This document shows, piece after piece, positions 44,287 to 53,579 of a DNA stretch of 64,000 nt. Both the position numbers and the translations under genes were made by a program. Position 1 is the first letter of the stretch, and every line of letters begins with the position of its first letter. The notes under the pieces were generated by a model. It did no database searches, was not told the DNA's origin, and saw nothing but the letters and a program-made list of their open reading frames with translations. The DNA is from Bradyrhizobium sp. AZCC 1719 (GTDB lineage: Bacteria; Pseudomonadota; Alphaproteobacteria; Rhizobiales; Xanthobacteraceae), in contig NZ_JAZHRU010000001.1 in the NCBI RefSeq assembly GCF_036924525.1, positions 2,261,001 to 2,325,000 on the forward strand, written 5' to 3'.

Positions 44287-46515
44287 ATGAAACAACTGCG
44301 GGTACTACGGCGATGGTTTGCGCGGCGCATCGGCTACGCCCGGTTGCTGTGCCTTGCGCTGCTGATCGGGTTTGCCGCGCTTCGCGTTGCCGATCCGGCC
44401 CCCGTCGAGGAGATCCGCGTCCGGACCTTTGATGCCTTCCAGCGCATCGATCCTCGCAAGAAGACCGCGCGGCCGGTAACCATCGTCGACATCGACGAGA
44501 AGAGCCAGGCAAAGCTCGGGCAGTGGCCGTGGCCGCGCACCCGGCTTGCTGACCTCATCACCGAACTGACCCGGCTCGGCGCGGTCGTGATCGCGTTCGA
44601 CGCGGTGTTTCCGGAGCCCGACCGTCTCAATCCCGCCTTGGCGGCGGACACCTTCCGCAATCTCGACGAGGAAACCCGCGCCAGGCTGCGCGCGCTGCCG
44701 AGCAACGATCAGATCTTCGCCGACGCCATCCGGCAGTCGCGGGTCGTGCTCGGCGAATCCGGCCTGCCGGAGGAAATCGCGGCCCTCGACAAGACGCTGC
44801 CGGCCACCGGGCTCGCGATGCTCGGCGAGGAGCCGCAGCGCTTCATGTTCGATTTTCCCGGCCTTTTGCGCAACGTGCCGGTGCTGGAGCACGCCGCCGC
44901 CGGACGCGGCCTGTTCACCATCAAACCCGAGCGCGATGGTATCGTGCGGCGGGTGCCGATGATCATGCTGGCGCAGGGCCAGACCATGCCCTCGCTGACA
45001 TTCGAGATGCTGCGGGTCGCTAGCGGATCGGGGACCATCCTGATCAAGGCCGAAAAGGCCGGCATCAAGAGCCTCCGCGTCAAGGATTTCCAGATCCCGA
45101 CCGACCATAACGGCCAGCTCTGGGTTCACTATGCCCGCAACGATGCCTCAATCTACGTCCCCGCGATCAACGTGCTGGAGAAAAACGTCGCCCCCGACAT
45201 GATCGCGGGCAAGCTGGTGCTGATCGGCACCTCTGCGGTCGGCCTCACCGACATCAAGACCACGCCGGTGTCGCCCGCCATGCCCGGGGTCGAAATCCAT
45301 GCCCAGGTGCTCGAAAGCGCGCTGACCGGCGCGGTCATCTCGCAGCCGAACTATGGCATCGGCGTTGAATTGGCAGCAGCGATGTTGCTCGGGCTTCTCG
45401 TGATTGTGTTTGCGCCCCTGTTCGGTCCGGTCTCGCTTGTGATCGTCGGGGGCGCGTTTGCATCCGTGCTGGTCGGAACGTCGGCGTATTTCTACGCCCA
45501 GCACCGCCTGCTGATCGATTTCACCTATCCGTTGATGTCGACCACGTCGATTTACCTCACGCTGATCTTCTCCGCCTTCGTGCGCGAGCAGGCGCAGCGC
45601 CGCCAAATCCGCTCCGCCTTCGGCCAGTATCTGTCGCCGGCCTTGGTCGAACAGCTCGCGCAGTCGCCGGAAAAGCTGGTGCTCGGCGGCGAGGAGCGCG
45701 AGATGACCATCATGTTCTCCGACATGCGCGGCTTCACCTCGATCTCGGAGACCTACAAGAACGACCCGCAGGGCCTGACGGCGCTGATGAACCGTTTCCT
45801 GACGCCGCTGACCAACGCCATCCTCGACCGCAAGGGCACCATCGACAAATATATGGGCGACGCCATCATGGCGTTCTGGAATGCGCCGCTCGACGACAAG
45901 GACCACGAGCTCAATGCCTGCGAAGCAGCGCTCGACATGCTGGATCGCGTCGATGAGCTCAACCAGGCGCGCGAGCAGGAGGCCAAGCAAGAGGGACGTC
46001 CGTTCATTCCGCTCAATGCCGGCATCGGGCTCAATACCGGCACCTGCGTGGTCGGCAACATGGGTTCCGACCAGCGCTTCGACTATTCGGTGTTCGGCGA
46101 CAGCGTCAATCTCGCCTCGCGCCTCGAAGGGCAGTCGAAAGAATATGGTTTTCCGATCATTGTCGGCTCCAAGACCGCGCTCGCGGTCAAGGACAAGTTC
46201 GCCATTCTCGAGCTCGACTTCATCATGGTGAAAGGCAAGAAGGAGCCGGAGGTGATCTACGCCATCGCCGGCCGCGAGGACACTGCGCAGTCCGGCCGCT
46301 TCCAGCGCCTGCGCAACCTGACGATCGAGATGCTCGCCTGTTACCGCAACCGCGACTGGGACGGCGCGCTCGCAGCCATCGCGCGTGGCCGCAAGACCGA
46401 CGAGGCAAATTCGCTGGAGCTGCTCTACAACCTCTACGAAGCACGCATCCGCGGCTATCTCGAAGACCCGCCGCCGGAAGACTGGAACGGCGCCTTCGCG
46501 CTGCTGACGAAGTAG
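44287..46515 (+). CDS. CHASE2-domain class III adenylate/guanylate cyclase
   Basis: This 742-residue membrane enzyme has a first helix at about 18-34, a periplasmic CHASE2 sensor of about 300 residues (FDAFQRIDPRKKTARPVTIV then DIDEKSQAKLGQWPWPR), three helices at about 358-432, and a cytoplasmic cyclase domain from about 470. Catalytic residues are present: metal Asp479 (MFSDMRGFT) and Asp525 (KYMGDAIMAFW), purine-contact Lys521, Asn608 and Arg612 (VNLASRLEG). Lys521 with Ser601 suits ATP over GTP, so cAMP is the likely product. It starts 67 bp after the adhesin gene and may be co-transcribed with it. Signal unknown. Confidence 0.9.
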   Translation: MKQLRVLRRWFARRIGYARLLCLALLIGFAALRVADPAPVEEIRVRTFDAFQRIDPRKKTARPVTIVDIDEKSQAKLGQWPWPRTRLADLITELTRLGAVVIAFDAVFPEPDRLNPALAADTFRNLDEETRARLRALPSNDQIFADAIRQSRVVLGESGLPEEIAALDKTLPATGLAMLGEEPQRFMFDFPGLLRNVPVLEHAAAGRGLFTIKPERDGIVRRVPMIMLAQGQTMPSLTFEMLRVASGSGTILIKAEKAGIKSLRVKDFQIPTDHNGQLWVHYARNDASIYVPAINVLEKNVAPDMIAGKLVLIGTSAVGLTDIKTTPVSPAMPGVEIHAQVLESALTGAVISQPNYGIGVELAAAMLLGLLVIVFAPLFGPVSLVIVGGAFASVLVGTSAYFYAQHRLLIDFTYPLMSTTSIYLTLIFSAFVREQAQRRQIRSAFGQYLSPALVEQLAQSPEKLVLGGEEREMTIMFSDMRGFTSISETYKNDPQGLTALMNRFLTPLTNAILDRKGTIDKYMGDAIMAFWNAPLDDKDHELNACEAALDMLDRVDELNQAREQEAKQEGRPFIPLNAGIGLNTGTCVVGNMGSDQRFDYSVFGDSVNLASRLEGQSKEYGFPIIVGSKTALAVKDKFAILELDFIMVKGKKEPEVIYAIAGREDTAQSGRFQRLRNLTIEMLACYRNRDWDGALAAIARGRKTDEANSLELLYNLYEARIRGYLEDPPPEDWNGAFALLTK

Positions 46516-46520
46516 CTTTC

Positions 46521-46606
46521 GTAGGGTGGGCAAAGCGAAGCGTGCCCACCATTCCTTGCGGAGGGCTGATGGTGGGCACGGCGCTGCGCGCCTTTGCCCA
46601 CCCTAC
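46521..46606. repeat. Palindromic intergenic repeat, family B copy 2
   Basis: About 86 bp from GTAGGGTGGGCAAAG to CTTTGCCCACCCTAC with an inner GTGCCCACCA/TGGTGGGCAC pair; same family as 5811-5901. It lies between the cyclase gene and the convergent binding-protein gene. Confidence 0.85.
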
Positions 46607-46665
46607 AATTCCTGCCCTAACCCGATCTGCGTCAGATATTGCGTTCGCAGGGACGACAGCGAGAG

Positions 46666-48279
46666 CTACTCCAGCCCGATCTGCGTCAGATCCTGGAACC
46701 AGTGCTGCGCCTGCACGAACTTCTTCACCTTCGGCGACAGCGCATGCGGGTTGGTGTCGTGTACAACCCATACCAGCGTGGCGTCGTCGACGATCTGCGC
46801 GTGCGCCTGCGCCAGTAGCTCGTCCTGCTTGGCCACATCAAAAGTCTGCTTGGCCTCATCGATCAGCGCGTCGACCTTCGCACTTCTGTAGCCGCCCCAG
46901 TTGACGCCGACAGGCGCAATCTGGCCCGAGTGGAAGAAGCGGACGATGGCGTAGAGCGGGTCTGAGGTGACATAGGCGATGTTGTTGGAGGTGATGCCGG
47001 CGTTTATCTCGTCGGCCGCGCCCTTGCGCCAGGCCGTGTATAACGTCTCGAGCTCGACCACCTTGAAGTCGATCTCGATGCCGATCTCCTTGAAACTCTG
47101 CTGCAGGAATTCGTTCATCGGCAGCGACAGCATCTGTCCGGTGCCGCCCTGCGCGATGACGAAGGTGGTCTTCAGCGGCTTCTCCTTCGAATAGCCCGCC
47201 TCCTGCACCAGCTTCTTCGCCGCCGCGACATCATATTTCAGCTCGAAGGACGGTTTGCCAAACCACGGGCTCGACGGGTCGACCTGGCCCTTGGCGGGTT
47301 TCGCCAGACCGTTCATCAGCCCGACCACCGCCTCGCGGTCGATCGCGAGGTTGAGCGCCTTGCGCAGGCGGATGTCGGTCCAGGGCGAGCCGGGCAACAC
47401 GCTCAAATGATAATTCCAGACATGCGGCGTGACGTTGTCGACGATCTTCATGCCGGCGGATTTGAGCTGCGGCACCGCATCCGGCGCCGGGGTCTCGATC
47501 AGGTCGACCTGGCCGGCCAATAGCGCGTTGGTGCGCGTCAGCGCTTCCGGCATCGGGATCAGCACGATCTTGTCGGCCTTCGGAAGCCGCTTCTTGTCCC
47601 AATAGTCGGCATTCCTGGTCAGCTCGGCGAGTTCGCGCGGCACGAGTTTTGTCAGTTTGAACGGCCCGGTGCCGGAGGGCTGGCTCGCGAACTTGTCCCA
47701 ATCCTTGCCGAGCTTTTCATATTGCGCCGGGCTGGAAACCAGAAACCACAGCATCTGGTACGGAAAGAAGGAGTCGACCGTCTTGGTCGTGATCTCGATG
47801 GTGTCGTCGTCGATCTTGGCGTAGCTCGCGACCGACGGCAGGCGGGTCTTCACCTGCGCGCTCTGCCGCTTGTCGAACTGCGGTGCCTTGTCGTTGAGCA
47901 CCTTGTCGAGATTCCAGATCACCGCGTCGGCATTGAATTCGCTACCGTCGTGAAACCTGACGCCCTTGCGGAGCGAAAAGCGCCATTTCTTCTTGTCTTG
48001 CTCGTCCACCTTCCATTCGGTCGCGAGCCCCGGCACCAGCTTGCCGGGCCGGTCGGCCACGTCCATCTCCCAGGCGACCAGCGGATCGTAGATCGTATAG
48101 GCAGAAAACTGGTAGGCGCCGGCGCCGCGGTCGGGCTGACCTGTGGTCAGCGGGATGTCCGCCATCGAAATGCCGTAGCGCACAACGGTCTCGGCCTGCG
48201 CTGAAATCGCGGAGATGCCAAGAGCCAAACCTGCGGCTAGAGTTGCGGCAGGAAGAAGCATCGAATTTCGGGTGCGCAT
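46666..48279 (-). CDS. Peptide-type ABC binding protein (SBP family 5), copy 1
   Basis: This 537-residue exported protein has a signal peptide ending ISAQAE at about 29 and the family-5 (DppA/OppA) fold: GLATEWKVDEQDKKKWRFSL, VRFHDGSEFNADAVIWNLDK, SGTGPFKLTKLVP, YWDKKRLPKADKIVLIPMPE and IRLRKALNLAIDREAVV. It is a close paralogue of the binding protein on the opposite strand (48483-50141). It has its own sigma-54-type promoter and no permease gene downstream on its strand, so it may feed the permeases of the divergent operon. Ligand unknown; peptides, opines or amide compounds are typical for the family. Confidence 0.9.
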   Translation of the reverse strand: MRTRNSMLLPAATLAAGLALGISAISAQAETVVRYGISMADIPLTTGQPDRGAGAYQFSAYTIYDPLVAWEMDVADRPGKLVPGLATEWKVDEQDKKKWRFSLRKGVRFHDGSEFNADAVIWNLDKVLNDKAPQFDKRQSAQVKTRLPSVASYAKIDDDTIEITTKTVDSFFPYQMLWFLVSSPAQYEKLGKDWDKFASQPSGTGPFKLTKLVPRELAELTRNADYWDKKRLPKADKIVLIPMPEALTRTNALLAGQVDLIETPAPDAVPQLKSAGMKIVDNVTPHVWNYHLSVLPGSPWTDIRLRKALNLAIDREAVVGLMNGLAKPAKGQVDPSSPWFGKPSFELKYDVAAAKKLVQEAGYSKEKPLKTTFVIAQGGTGQMLSLPMNEFLQQSFKEIGIEIDFKVVELETLYTAWRKGAADEINAGITSNNIAYVTSDPLYAIVRFFHSGQIAPVGVNWGGYRSAKVDALIDEAKQTFDVAKQDELLAQAHAQIVDDATLVWVVHDTNPHALSPKVKKFVQAQHWFQDLTQIGLE

Positions 48280-48315
48280 GAATTAGGCTCCATCGGGCAG
48301 GTTTGGAGCTAAAAA

Positions 48316-48331
48316 TGCAAGCTTGGTGCCA
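48316..48331 (-). promoter_or_regulatory. Sigma-54 (-24/-12) promoter for binding protein copy 1
   Basis: On the minus strand the sequence CTGGCACCAAGCTTGCAT matches TGGCAC-N5-TTGCA with the GG and GC dinucleotides 12 bases apart, as sigma-54 requires. Predicted transcription starts near 48305, about 26 bases before the start codon at 48279. Confidence 0.75.
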
Positions 48332-48365
48332 GCTTAGGCATCCGACATGACTTGCATGCGCGCTT

Positions 48366-48379
48366 CACAAGGAGTTGTG
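48366..48379. promoter_or_regulatory. Candidate activator site between the two sigma-54 promoters
   Basis: CACAA-GGAG-TTGTG is a perfect inverted repeat midway between the divergent promoters, 35-50 bp from each. A sigma-54 activator (bEBP) might bind there; it does not match the NtrC consensus closely. Confidence 0.4.
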
Positions 48380-48415
48380 CAGTCAAACGCATAGCCCGGA
48401 GGGAAGCTTGCCGTT

Positions 48416-48431
48416 TGGCACAGGCGTTGCA
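48416..48431 (+). promoter_or_regulatory. Sigma-54 (-24/-12) promoter for the plus-strand transport/amidase operon
   Basis: TTTGGCACAGGCGTTGCATA matches TGGCAC-N5-TTGCA with correct spacing. Transcription would start near 48442, 41 bases before the ATG at 48483. A dependence on RpoN implies an activator and often nitrogen control. Confidence 0.78.
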
Positions 48432-48482
48432 TACGGTTGCATAAGAATTAGTCACCAGGCGTTGAAAAGGGGATTGCTGCAA

Positions 48483-50141
48483 ATGCGTAACGACAAATCG
48501 AAGAAGACGGCCACCGCGTGGCTGCTGGCAACGGCGCTGGTGGTCGGGTTGCCGCAACTCGCAAGCGCCGAAACCGTGCTGCGGATCGGCATGACGGCTG
48601 CGGATATTCCACGCACCCTTGGCCAGCCCGATCAGGGTTTCGAGGGCAACCGCTTCACCGGGTTGACCATGTATGACGGCCTGACGATGTGGGACCTCTC
48701 GTCCCGCGACAAGGCGAGCGTCATGATTCCGGGCCTCGCGACCGAGTGGAAGGTGGACGAGGCCGACAAGAAGAAGTGGACCTTCAAGCTGCGCCCGGGC
48801 GTCAAATTCCATGACGGCTCGCCATTCAACGCCGACGCCGTGGTCTGGAATGTCGAGAAGGTGCTGAAGCAGGATGCGCCGCATTTTGACGCCAGCCAGG
48901 TCGGCGTCACCGCCTCGCGCATGCCGACGCTGGCCTCCGCACGCAAGATAGACGACATGACGGTGGAATTGACCACCAAGGAGCCGGACAGCTTTCTGCC
49001 GATCAACCTGACCAACCTTTTCATGGCGAGCCCTGCCAAGTGGCAGGCGTTCTATGACAAGGCGGAAGGCGCCGACGCCAAGGCGAAATCGCAGGCCGCC
49101 TGGGCCGCGTTCGCCAGGGACGCCTCGGGCACCGGCCCGTGGAAGATGTCGAAGTTCACGCCGCGCGAGCGGCTCGAGCTCGTGAAGAACGAAGGCTATT
49201 GGGACAAGGGCCGCGTGCCCAAGGTCGATCGGATGGTGCTGCTGCCGATGCCGGAGGCCAATGCCCGCACCGCGGCCTTGCTGTCCGGCCAGGTCGACTG
49301 GGTCGAGGCGCCCGCGCCCGACGCGGTCAGGGAGATCAAGCAGCGGGGCTTCCAGCTCCAGGCCAATGAATCGCCGCACGTCTGGCCATGGCAGTTTTCG
49401 CGTATTGAAGGCTCGCCCTGGAACGACATCCGCGTCCGCAAGGCCGCCAATCTCTGCGTCGACCGCGAAGGGCTCAAGGAGGGGCTGCTCGCCGGCCTGA
49501 TGGTGCCGGCCACCGGCACGTTCGAGCCCGGCCATCCCTGGCGCGGAAAGCCGACCTTCGAGATCAAGTATGACCTGAAGGCCGCTCAGAAGCTGATGCA
49601 GGAGGCGGGCTACGGCCCGAACAAGAAGCTGACGGTGAAGACACAGACTTCGGCGTCGGGATCGGGCCAGATGCAGCCGCTGCCGATGAACGAATATCTG
49701 CAGCAGGCACTGGCGGAATGCTATTTCGACGTTCAGCTCGACGTCATCGAGTGGAACACGCTGTTCACCAACTGGCGCCGCGGCGCCAAGGATCCGACCG
49801 CCAACGGCGCCAACGCCACCAACGTCACCTACGCGGCGATGGATCCGTTCTTCGCACTGGTGCGCTTCCTGCAATCGTCGATGGCGCCTCCCGTCTCGAA
49901 CAATTGGGGCTACATCAACAATCCCAAGTTCGACGAGCTGGTGACCAAGGCGCGCCAGACCTTCGATCCGGCCGCACGTGACGCGGCCCTGGCCGAACTG
50001 CACGCGGCCTCGGTGGACGATGCGGCATTCCTCTACGTCGCCCACGACGTCTCTCCGCGCGCCATGAGCCCGAAGGTGAAAGGCTTCGTGCAGCCGAAGA
50101 GCTGGTTCGTCGACTTCTCGCCGGTGTCGATGGCGCCGTGA
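48483..50141 (+). CDS. Peptide-type ABC binding protein (SBP family 5), copy 2
   Basis: This 552-residue periplasmic protein has a basic start and signal peptide ending LASAE at about 29, then the family-5 landmarks GLATEWKVDEADKKKWTFKL, VKFHDGSPFNADAVVWNVEK, ASGTGPWKMSKFTPRERLEL and IRVRKAANLCVDREGLKEGL. It is the first gene of a plus-strand operon with two permeases, two ATPases and an AtzG/AtzE-like pair. The ATG at 48483 is chosen because it begins the signal peptide. Repeat D separates it from the first permease. Confidence 0.9.
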   Translation: MRNDKSKKTATAWLLATALVVGLPQLASAETVLRIGMTAADIPRTLGQPDQGFEGNRFTGLTMYDGLTMWDLSSRDKASVMIPGLATEWKVDEADKKKWTFKLRPGVKFHDGSPFNADAVVWNVEKVLKQDAPHFDASQVGVTASRMPTLASARKIDDMTVELTTKEPDSFLPINLTNLFMASPAKWQAFYDKAEGADAKAKSQAAWAAFARDASGTGPWKMSKFTPRERLELVKNEGYWDKGRVPKVDRMVLLPMPEANARTAALLSGQVDWVEAPAPDAVREIKQRGFQLQANESPHVWPWQFSRIEGSPWNDIRVRKAANLCVDREGLKEGLLAGLMVPATGTFEPGHPWRGKPTFEIKYDLKAAQKLMQEAGYGPNKKLTVKTQTSASGSGQMQPLPMNEYLQQALAECYFDVQLDVIEWNTLFTNWRRGAKDPTANGANATNVTYAAMDPFFALVRFLQSSMAPPVSNNWGYINNPKFDELVTKARQTFDPAARDAALAELHAASVDDAAFLYVAHDVSPRAMSPKVKGFVQPKSWFVDFSPVSMAP

Positions 50142-50165
50142 GTCCAGGAGCGTAACGCTTGCTGA

Positions 50166-50339
50166 CCCTCTCCCCTTGTGGGAGAGGGTGGATCGAATGA
50201 GCGGAGCTCATTCGAGACGGGTGAGGGGTTCTTTCCGCGGATGTGCCTCCCTCATCTGAATTGATCATGTCCGCGGATAGAACCCCTCATCCGGCGCGGA
50301 CCAAAGTCCGCGCCACCTTCTCCCACAAGGGGAGAAGGG
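50166..50339. repeat. Composite palindromic repeat (MITE-like), family D
   Basis: This 174-bp element has outer arms CCCTCTCCCCTTGTGGGAGA and the inverted TCTCCCACAAGGGGAGAAGG, an inner pair TTCCGCGGA/TCCGCGGA, and two hairpins (ATGAGC-GGAGCTCAT and GCGCGGACCAAAGTCCGCGC). It lies inside an operon between the binding protein and first permease, where it could act as a transcript hairpin. Confidence 0.85.
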
Positions 50340-50355
50340 AAGAAGAGAGTCGCTC

Positions 50356-51309
50356 GTGTTCGCTTACATTGCCCGGCGTATCGTCTACGTCGTTCCGATC
50401 GTGATCAGCGTCGCGCTGGTGTGCTTCCTGCTGGTGCACATCACGCCCGGCGATCCCCTGGTCGCGGTGCTGCCGGCGGATGCGTCGCAGGAACTTGCGG
50501 CGCAACTGCGCACCGCTTACGGCTTCGACCGGCCGCTGCCGGTGCAATTCGGCCTGTGGCTATGGCGCGCGCTCCATGGCGATCTCGGCAGCTCGATCGC
50601 GACCGGCCGCCCGGTGCTGTCGGAAGTCCTGCGCGCTGTCGGCAACACCGTCACGCTTGCGGTTGCCGCCGCGCTGATCGGCTTCACGCTCGGGCTGATG
50701 TTCGGCCTGATCGCCGGCTATTTCCGCGACACCTGGATCGACAAGGTCGCGACCTCCATCGCGATCGCCGGCGTCTCGGTGCCGCATTACTGGCTCGGCA
50801 TGGTGATGGTCATCATCTTCTCGGTGCAGCTCAACTGGCTGCCTGCGGTCGGCGCCGGTCCCGGCGGCTCCGGTTCGTGGGGCTGGGACTGGGAGCACAT
50901 GAAATACCTGATCCTGCCGGCGATCACGACCGCGGTGATCCCGATGGGCATCATCACCCGCACCGTCCGCGCGCTGACCGGCGACATCCTGAGCCAGGAT
51001 TTTGTCGAAGCGTTGCGCGCCAAAGGGATGCGCGAATTGGACGTGTTCCGCCACGTCATCAAGAACGCCGCGCCCACTGCGCTTGCGGTGATGGGCCTGC
51101 AATTGGGTTACATGCTCGGCGGCTCGATCCTGATCGAGACCGTGTTCTCGTGGCCTGGCTCGGGCTTGCTGCTCAATTCCGCGATCTTCCAGCGCGACCT
51201 GCCGCTGCTGCAGGGCACGATCCTGGTGCTGGCGCTGTTCTTCGTCACGCTCAATCTGCTGGTCGATATCGCGCAGGCCGCGATCGACCCGCGCATCAAG
51301 CGGGGTTAG
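50356..51309 (+). CDS. Peptide-type ABC permease, DppB-like
   Basis: This 317-residue permease has six helices, the N-terminal ARRIVYVVPIVISVALVCFL helix typical of DppB, the HITPGDPL loop, and the EAA motif region DFVEALRAKGMRELDVFRHV ahead of LGGSILIETVFSWPGSG. It forms the channel with the next permease. The start is GTG 50356. Although repeat D precedes it, no separate promoter is evident. Confidence 0.93.
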   Translation: MFAYIARRIVYVVPIVISVALVCFLLVHITPGDPLVAVLPADASQELAAQLRTAYGFDRPLPVQFGLWLWRALHGDLGSSIATGRPVLSEVLRAVGNTVTLAVAAALIGFTLGLMFGLIAGYFRDTWIDKVATSIAIAGVSVPHYWLGMVMVIIFSVQLNWLPAVGAGPGGSGSWGWDWEHMKYLILPAITTAVIPMGIITRTVRALTGDILSQDFVEALRAKGMRELDVFRHVIKNAAPTALAVMGLQLGYMLGGSILIETVFSWPGSGLLLNSAIFQRDLPLLQGTILVLALFFVTLNLLVDIAQAAIDPRIKRG

Positions 51310-51383
51310 AGCATGATCCGGAAAAGTGGACACCGGTTTTCCCTCGCGACAAACGCGGAACGCGTTTGCGCGGAGATCATGCT
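51310..51383. repeat. Palindromic repeat, family C copy 2 (long form)
   Basis: AGCATGATC to GATCATGCT, 74 bp, starts immediately after the DppB-like stop codon. The middle holds CCGGAAAAGTGG, CCGGTTTTCCC and the palindromic AACGCGGAACGCGTT segment. A shorter relative is at 7891-7937. Confidence 0.85.
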
Positions 51384-51401
51384 CCAGCAAAGAGTCTTTG
51401 C

Positions 51402-52289
51402 ATGACCGTGATGTCTGATACCGCCCTGCAAGCCGCGCCCGCGACCAAGGCGCGTGGCTATTGGGCCACCGTCGGCCGCCGCATCGCGCGCGACAAGGTC
51501 AGCATGGTCTGCGCCTTCGTGCTGGTGCTGATCTTCGCCTCCGCACTTCTTGCGCCGTGGCTCGGCCTTGCCGATCCCTATCAGGGCTCGATGATCCGCC
51601 GGCTTCGCCACATCGGCACGCCGAACTATCCGCTCGGCACCGACGAGCTCGGCCGCGACATGCTGGCGCGGCTGATCTATGGCGGAAGGCTGTCGCTGAT
51701 CATCGGCATCCTGCCGGTGATTTTCGCCTTCGTGATCGGCACCTCGCTTGGTCTCGTCGCCGGCTATGTCGGCGGCCGGCTCAACACCGCGATCATGCGC
51801 ACCATCGACGTGTTTTATGCCTTCCCCTCGGTGCTGCTGGCAATCGCGATCTCGGGTGCGCTGGGCGCGGGTATCGTCAATTCCATCGTCTCGCTGACCA
51901 TCGTGTTCGTGCCGCAGATCACCCGCGTCGCCGAAAGCGTCACCACCGGCGTGCGCAACATGGATTTCGTCGAAGCCGCGCGCGCCTCCGGCGCCGGGCC
52001 CTTCACCATCATGCGCGTTCATATGCTGGGCAATGTGCTCGGCCCGATCTTTGTCTACGCCACCGGCCTGATCTCGGTCTCGATGATCCTCGCCGCTGGA
52101 CTGTCATTCCTCGGCCTCGGCACAAAACCGCCGGAACCGGAATGGGGCTTGATGCTGAACACGCTGCGCACCGCGATCTATATCAATCCCTGGGTGGCGG
52201 CGCTGCCGGGCGTCATGATCTTTGCGGTGTCGATCTGCTTCAATCTTTTGAGCGACGGCATGCGCAGCGCCATGGATATCAGGAACTGA
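51402..52289 (+). CDS. Peptide-type ABC permease, DppC-like
   Basis: This 295-residue permease has six helices with the DppC pattern: an N-terminal cytoplasmic part, [40 protein letters not shown], the EAA region [20 protein letters not shown] and [19 protein letters not shown]. The start is ATG 51402 or 51411. It follows repeat C copy 2 and precedes the first ATPase gene by four bases. Confidence 0.93.
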   Translation: MTVMSDTALQAAPATKARGYWATVGRRIARDKVSMVCAFVLVLIFASALLAPWLGLADPYQGSMIRRLRHIGTPNYPLGTDELGRDMLARLIYGGRLSLIIGILPVIFAFVIGTSLGLVAGYVGGRLNTAIMRTIDVFYAFPSVLLAIAISGALGAGIVNSIVSLTIVFVPQITRVAESVTTGVRNMDFVEAARASGAGPFTIMRVHMLGNVLGPIFVYATGLISVSMILAAGLSFLGLGTKPPEPEWGLMLNTLRTAIYINPWVAALPGVMIFAVSICFNLLSDGMRSAMDIRN

Positions 52290-52293
52290 CGCA

Positions 52294-53385
52294 ATGAGTG
52301 AGACGAGCCCGTCAGTTGGACATCTGGAACAGGTCGAAGACGTCGGCGGCGCGGCGCAACCGCTGCTGCAGGTCACCGGCCTGACAAAGCATTTCCCGGT
52401 GCGCGGCGATCTGTTCAGCCCTCGTAAAACGGTGCGCGCTGTCGATGATGTGTCGTTCTCGATCGCCAAGGGCGAAACGGTCGGCATCGTCGGTGAATCC
52501 GGCTGCGGCAAGTCGACCACGGCGCGGCTGTTGATGCATCTGATGAAGCGCGACGCCGGCGACATCGTCTATGACGGCATGCAGGTCGGCCGCGCGCTGT
52601 CCCTGCGTGAATTGCGTCGCGGCATGCAGATGGTGTTCCAGGACAGCTATGCCTCGCTCAATCCGCGCCTGACCATCGAGGAATCGATCGCCTTCGGTCC
52701 CAAGGTGCACGGCATGGCCGACGCAGCCGCGCGCACGCTGGCGCGCGAGCTGCTCGGCAAGGTGGGTTTGCGGCCCGAAACTTTCGCCAACCGCTACCCG
52801 CACGAAATTTCCGGCGGCCAGCGCCAGCGCGTCAACATCGCGCGTGCGCTGGCGTTGTCGCCGCGGCTGGTGATCCTCGATGAAGCGGTGTCTGCGCTCG
52901 ATAAATCGGTCGAAGCCCAGGTGCTCAATCTGCTCGCCGACCTCAAGCGCGAATTCGGCCTGACTTATCTCTTCATCAGCCACGATCTCAACGTGGTTCG
53001 CTACATCTCGGACCGCGTGCTGGTGATGTATCTCGGCGAAGTGGTCGAACTCGGCCCGGTCGACAGGGTCTGGGATGCGCCGGCACATCCCTACACGCGG
53101 GCGCTCTTGGCGGCCATGCCGTCGTCCGACCCTGATAACCGCACCGAGACGCCGCCGATCTCCGGCGATCCGCCCAATCCGATCGACCCGCCGTCGGGGT
53201 GCCGGTTTCACACCCGTTGTCCGTTTGCGGAGCCGCTCTGCGCAAATGCGACGCCAAAACTCAGCGATGTCGATACAATGGGCCATCAGGCGGCGTGCTA
53301 CATGGCCATACCCGGCTCCGGGCACAGCCGCGCATCGGCCAAAGAAAATACCAAGAAAAGTGACATGGGAGTTACTGCTGCATGA
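52294..53385 (+). CDS. Peptide-type ABC ATPase, DppF/OppF-like
   Basis: This 363-residue ATPase has Walker [10 protein letters not shown], the [17 protein letters not shown]-loop region, signature [15 protein letters not shown], Walker [21 protein letters not shown] and SHDLNVV. The C-terminal oligopeptide extension has [20 protein letters not shown]. It overlaps the small AtzG-like gene by ATGA and is coupled to it. With the DppD-like ATPase it powers the importer. Confidence 0.93.
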   Translation: MSETSPSVGHLEQVEDVGGAAQPLLQVTGLTKHFPVRGDLFSPRKTVRAVDDVSFSIAKGETVGIVGESGCGKSTTARLLMHLMKRDAGDIVYDGMQVGRALSLRELRRGMQMVFQDSYASLNPRLTIEESIAFGPKVHGMADAAARTLARELLGKVGLRPETFANRYPHEISGGQRQRVNIARALALSPRLVILDEAVSALDKSVEAQVLNLLADLKREFGLTYLFISHDLNVVRYISDRVLVMYLGEVVELGPVDRVWDAPAHPYTRALLAAMPSSDPDNRTETPPISGDPPNPIDPPSGCRFHTRCPFAEPLCANATPKLSDVDTMGHQAACYMAIPGSGHSRASAKENTKKSDMGVTAA

Positions 53386-53579
53386 CAAGACCCGATCCCA
53401 AGCAGGTCAAGGTAATGACCGACGTCGCCGGCGTGCCGCAGGATGCGGAAGTTTCCGCGCGCATCGCCAACTCCATCGGCCCGGCCTTTGACGGCTTTGC
53501 GCCCGTTGCCGGCACGCTGCCGATGGATCTTGAGCCGGCGAGCTTCCTGCTGGTGCAGAACGCGAAGGTGTCGAAATGA
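53382..53579 (+). CDS. AtzG-like small protein (DUF4089)
   Basis: This 65-residue cytoplasmic protein matches the DUF4089/AtzG family (VAGVPQDAEVSARIANSIGP, then FDGFAPVAGTLPMDLEPASF). In the cyanuric acid pathway AtzG binds the amidase AtzE in a GatC/GatA-like complex and is needed for its folding and activity. The gene overlaps the upstream ATPase and downstream amidase genes by ATGA on each side, which supports the same pairing here. Confidence 0.85.
   Translation: MTRPDPKQVKVMTDVAGVPQDAEVSARIANSIGPAFDGFAPVAGTLPMDLEPASFLLVQNAKVSK

Noticed and set aside
50421..51401. In-frame extension of the DppC-like permease
   Set aside because: It overlaps the DppB-like gene in another frame and repeat C; the permease starts normally at 51402.
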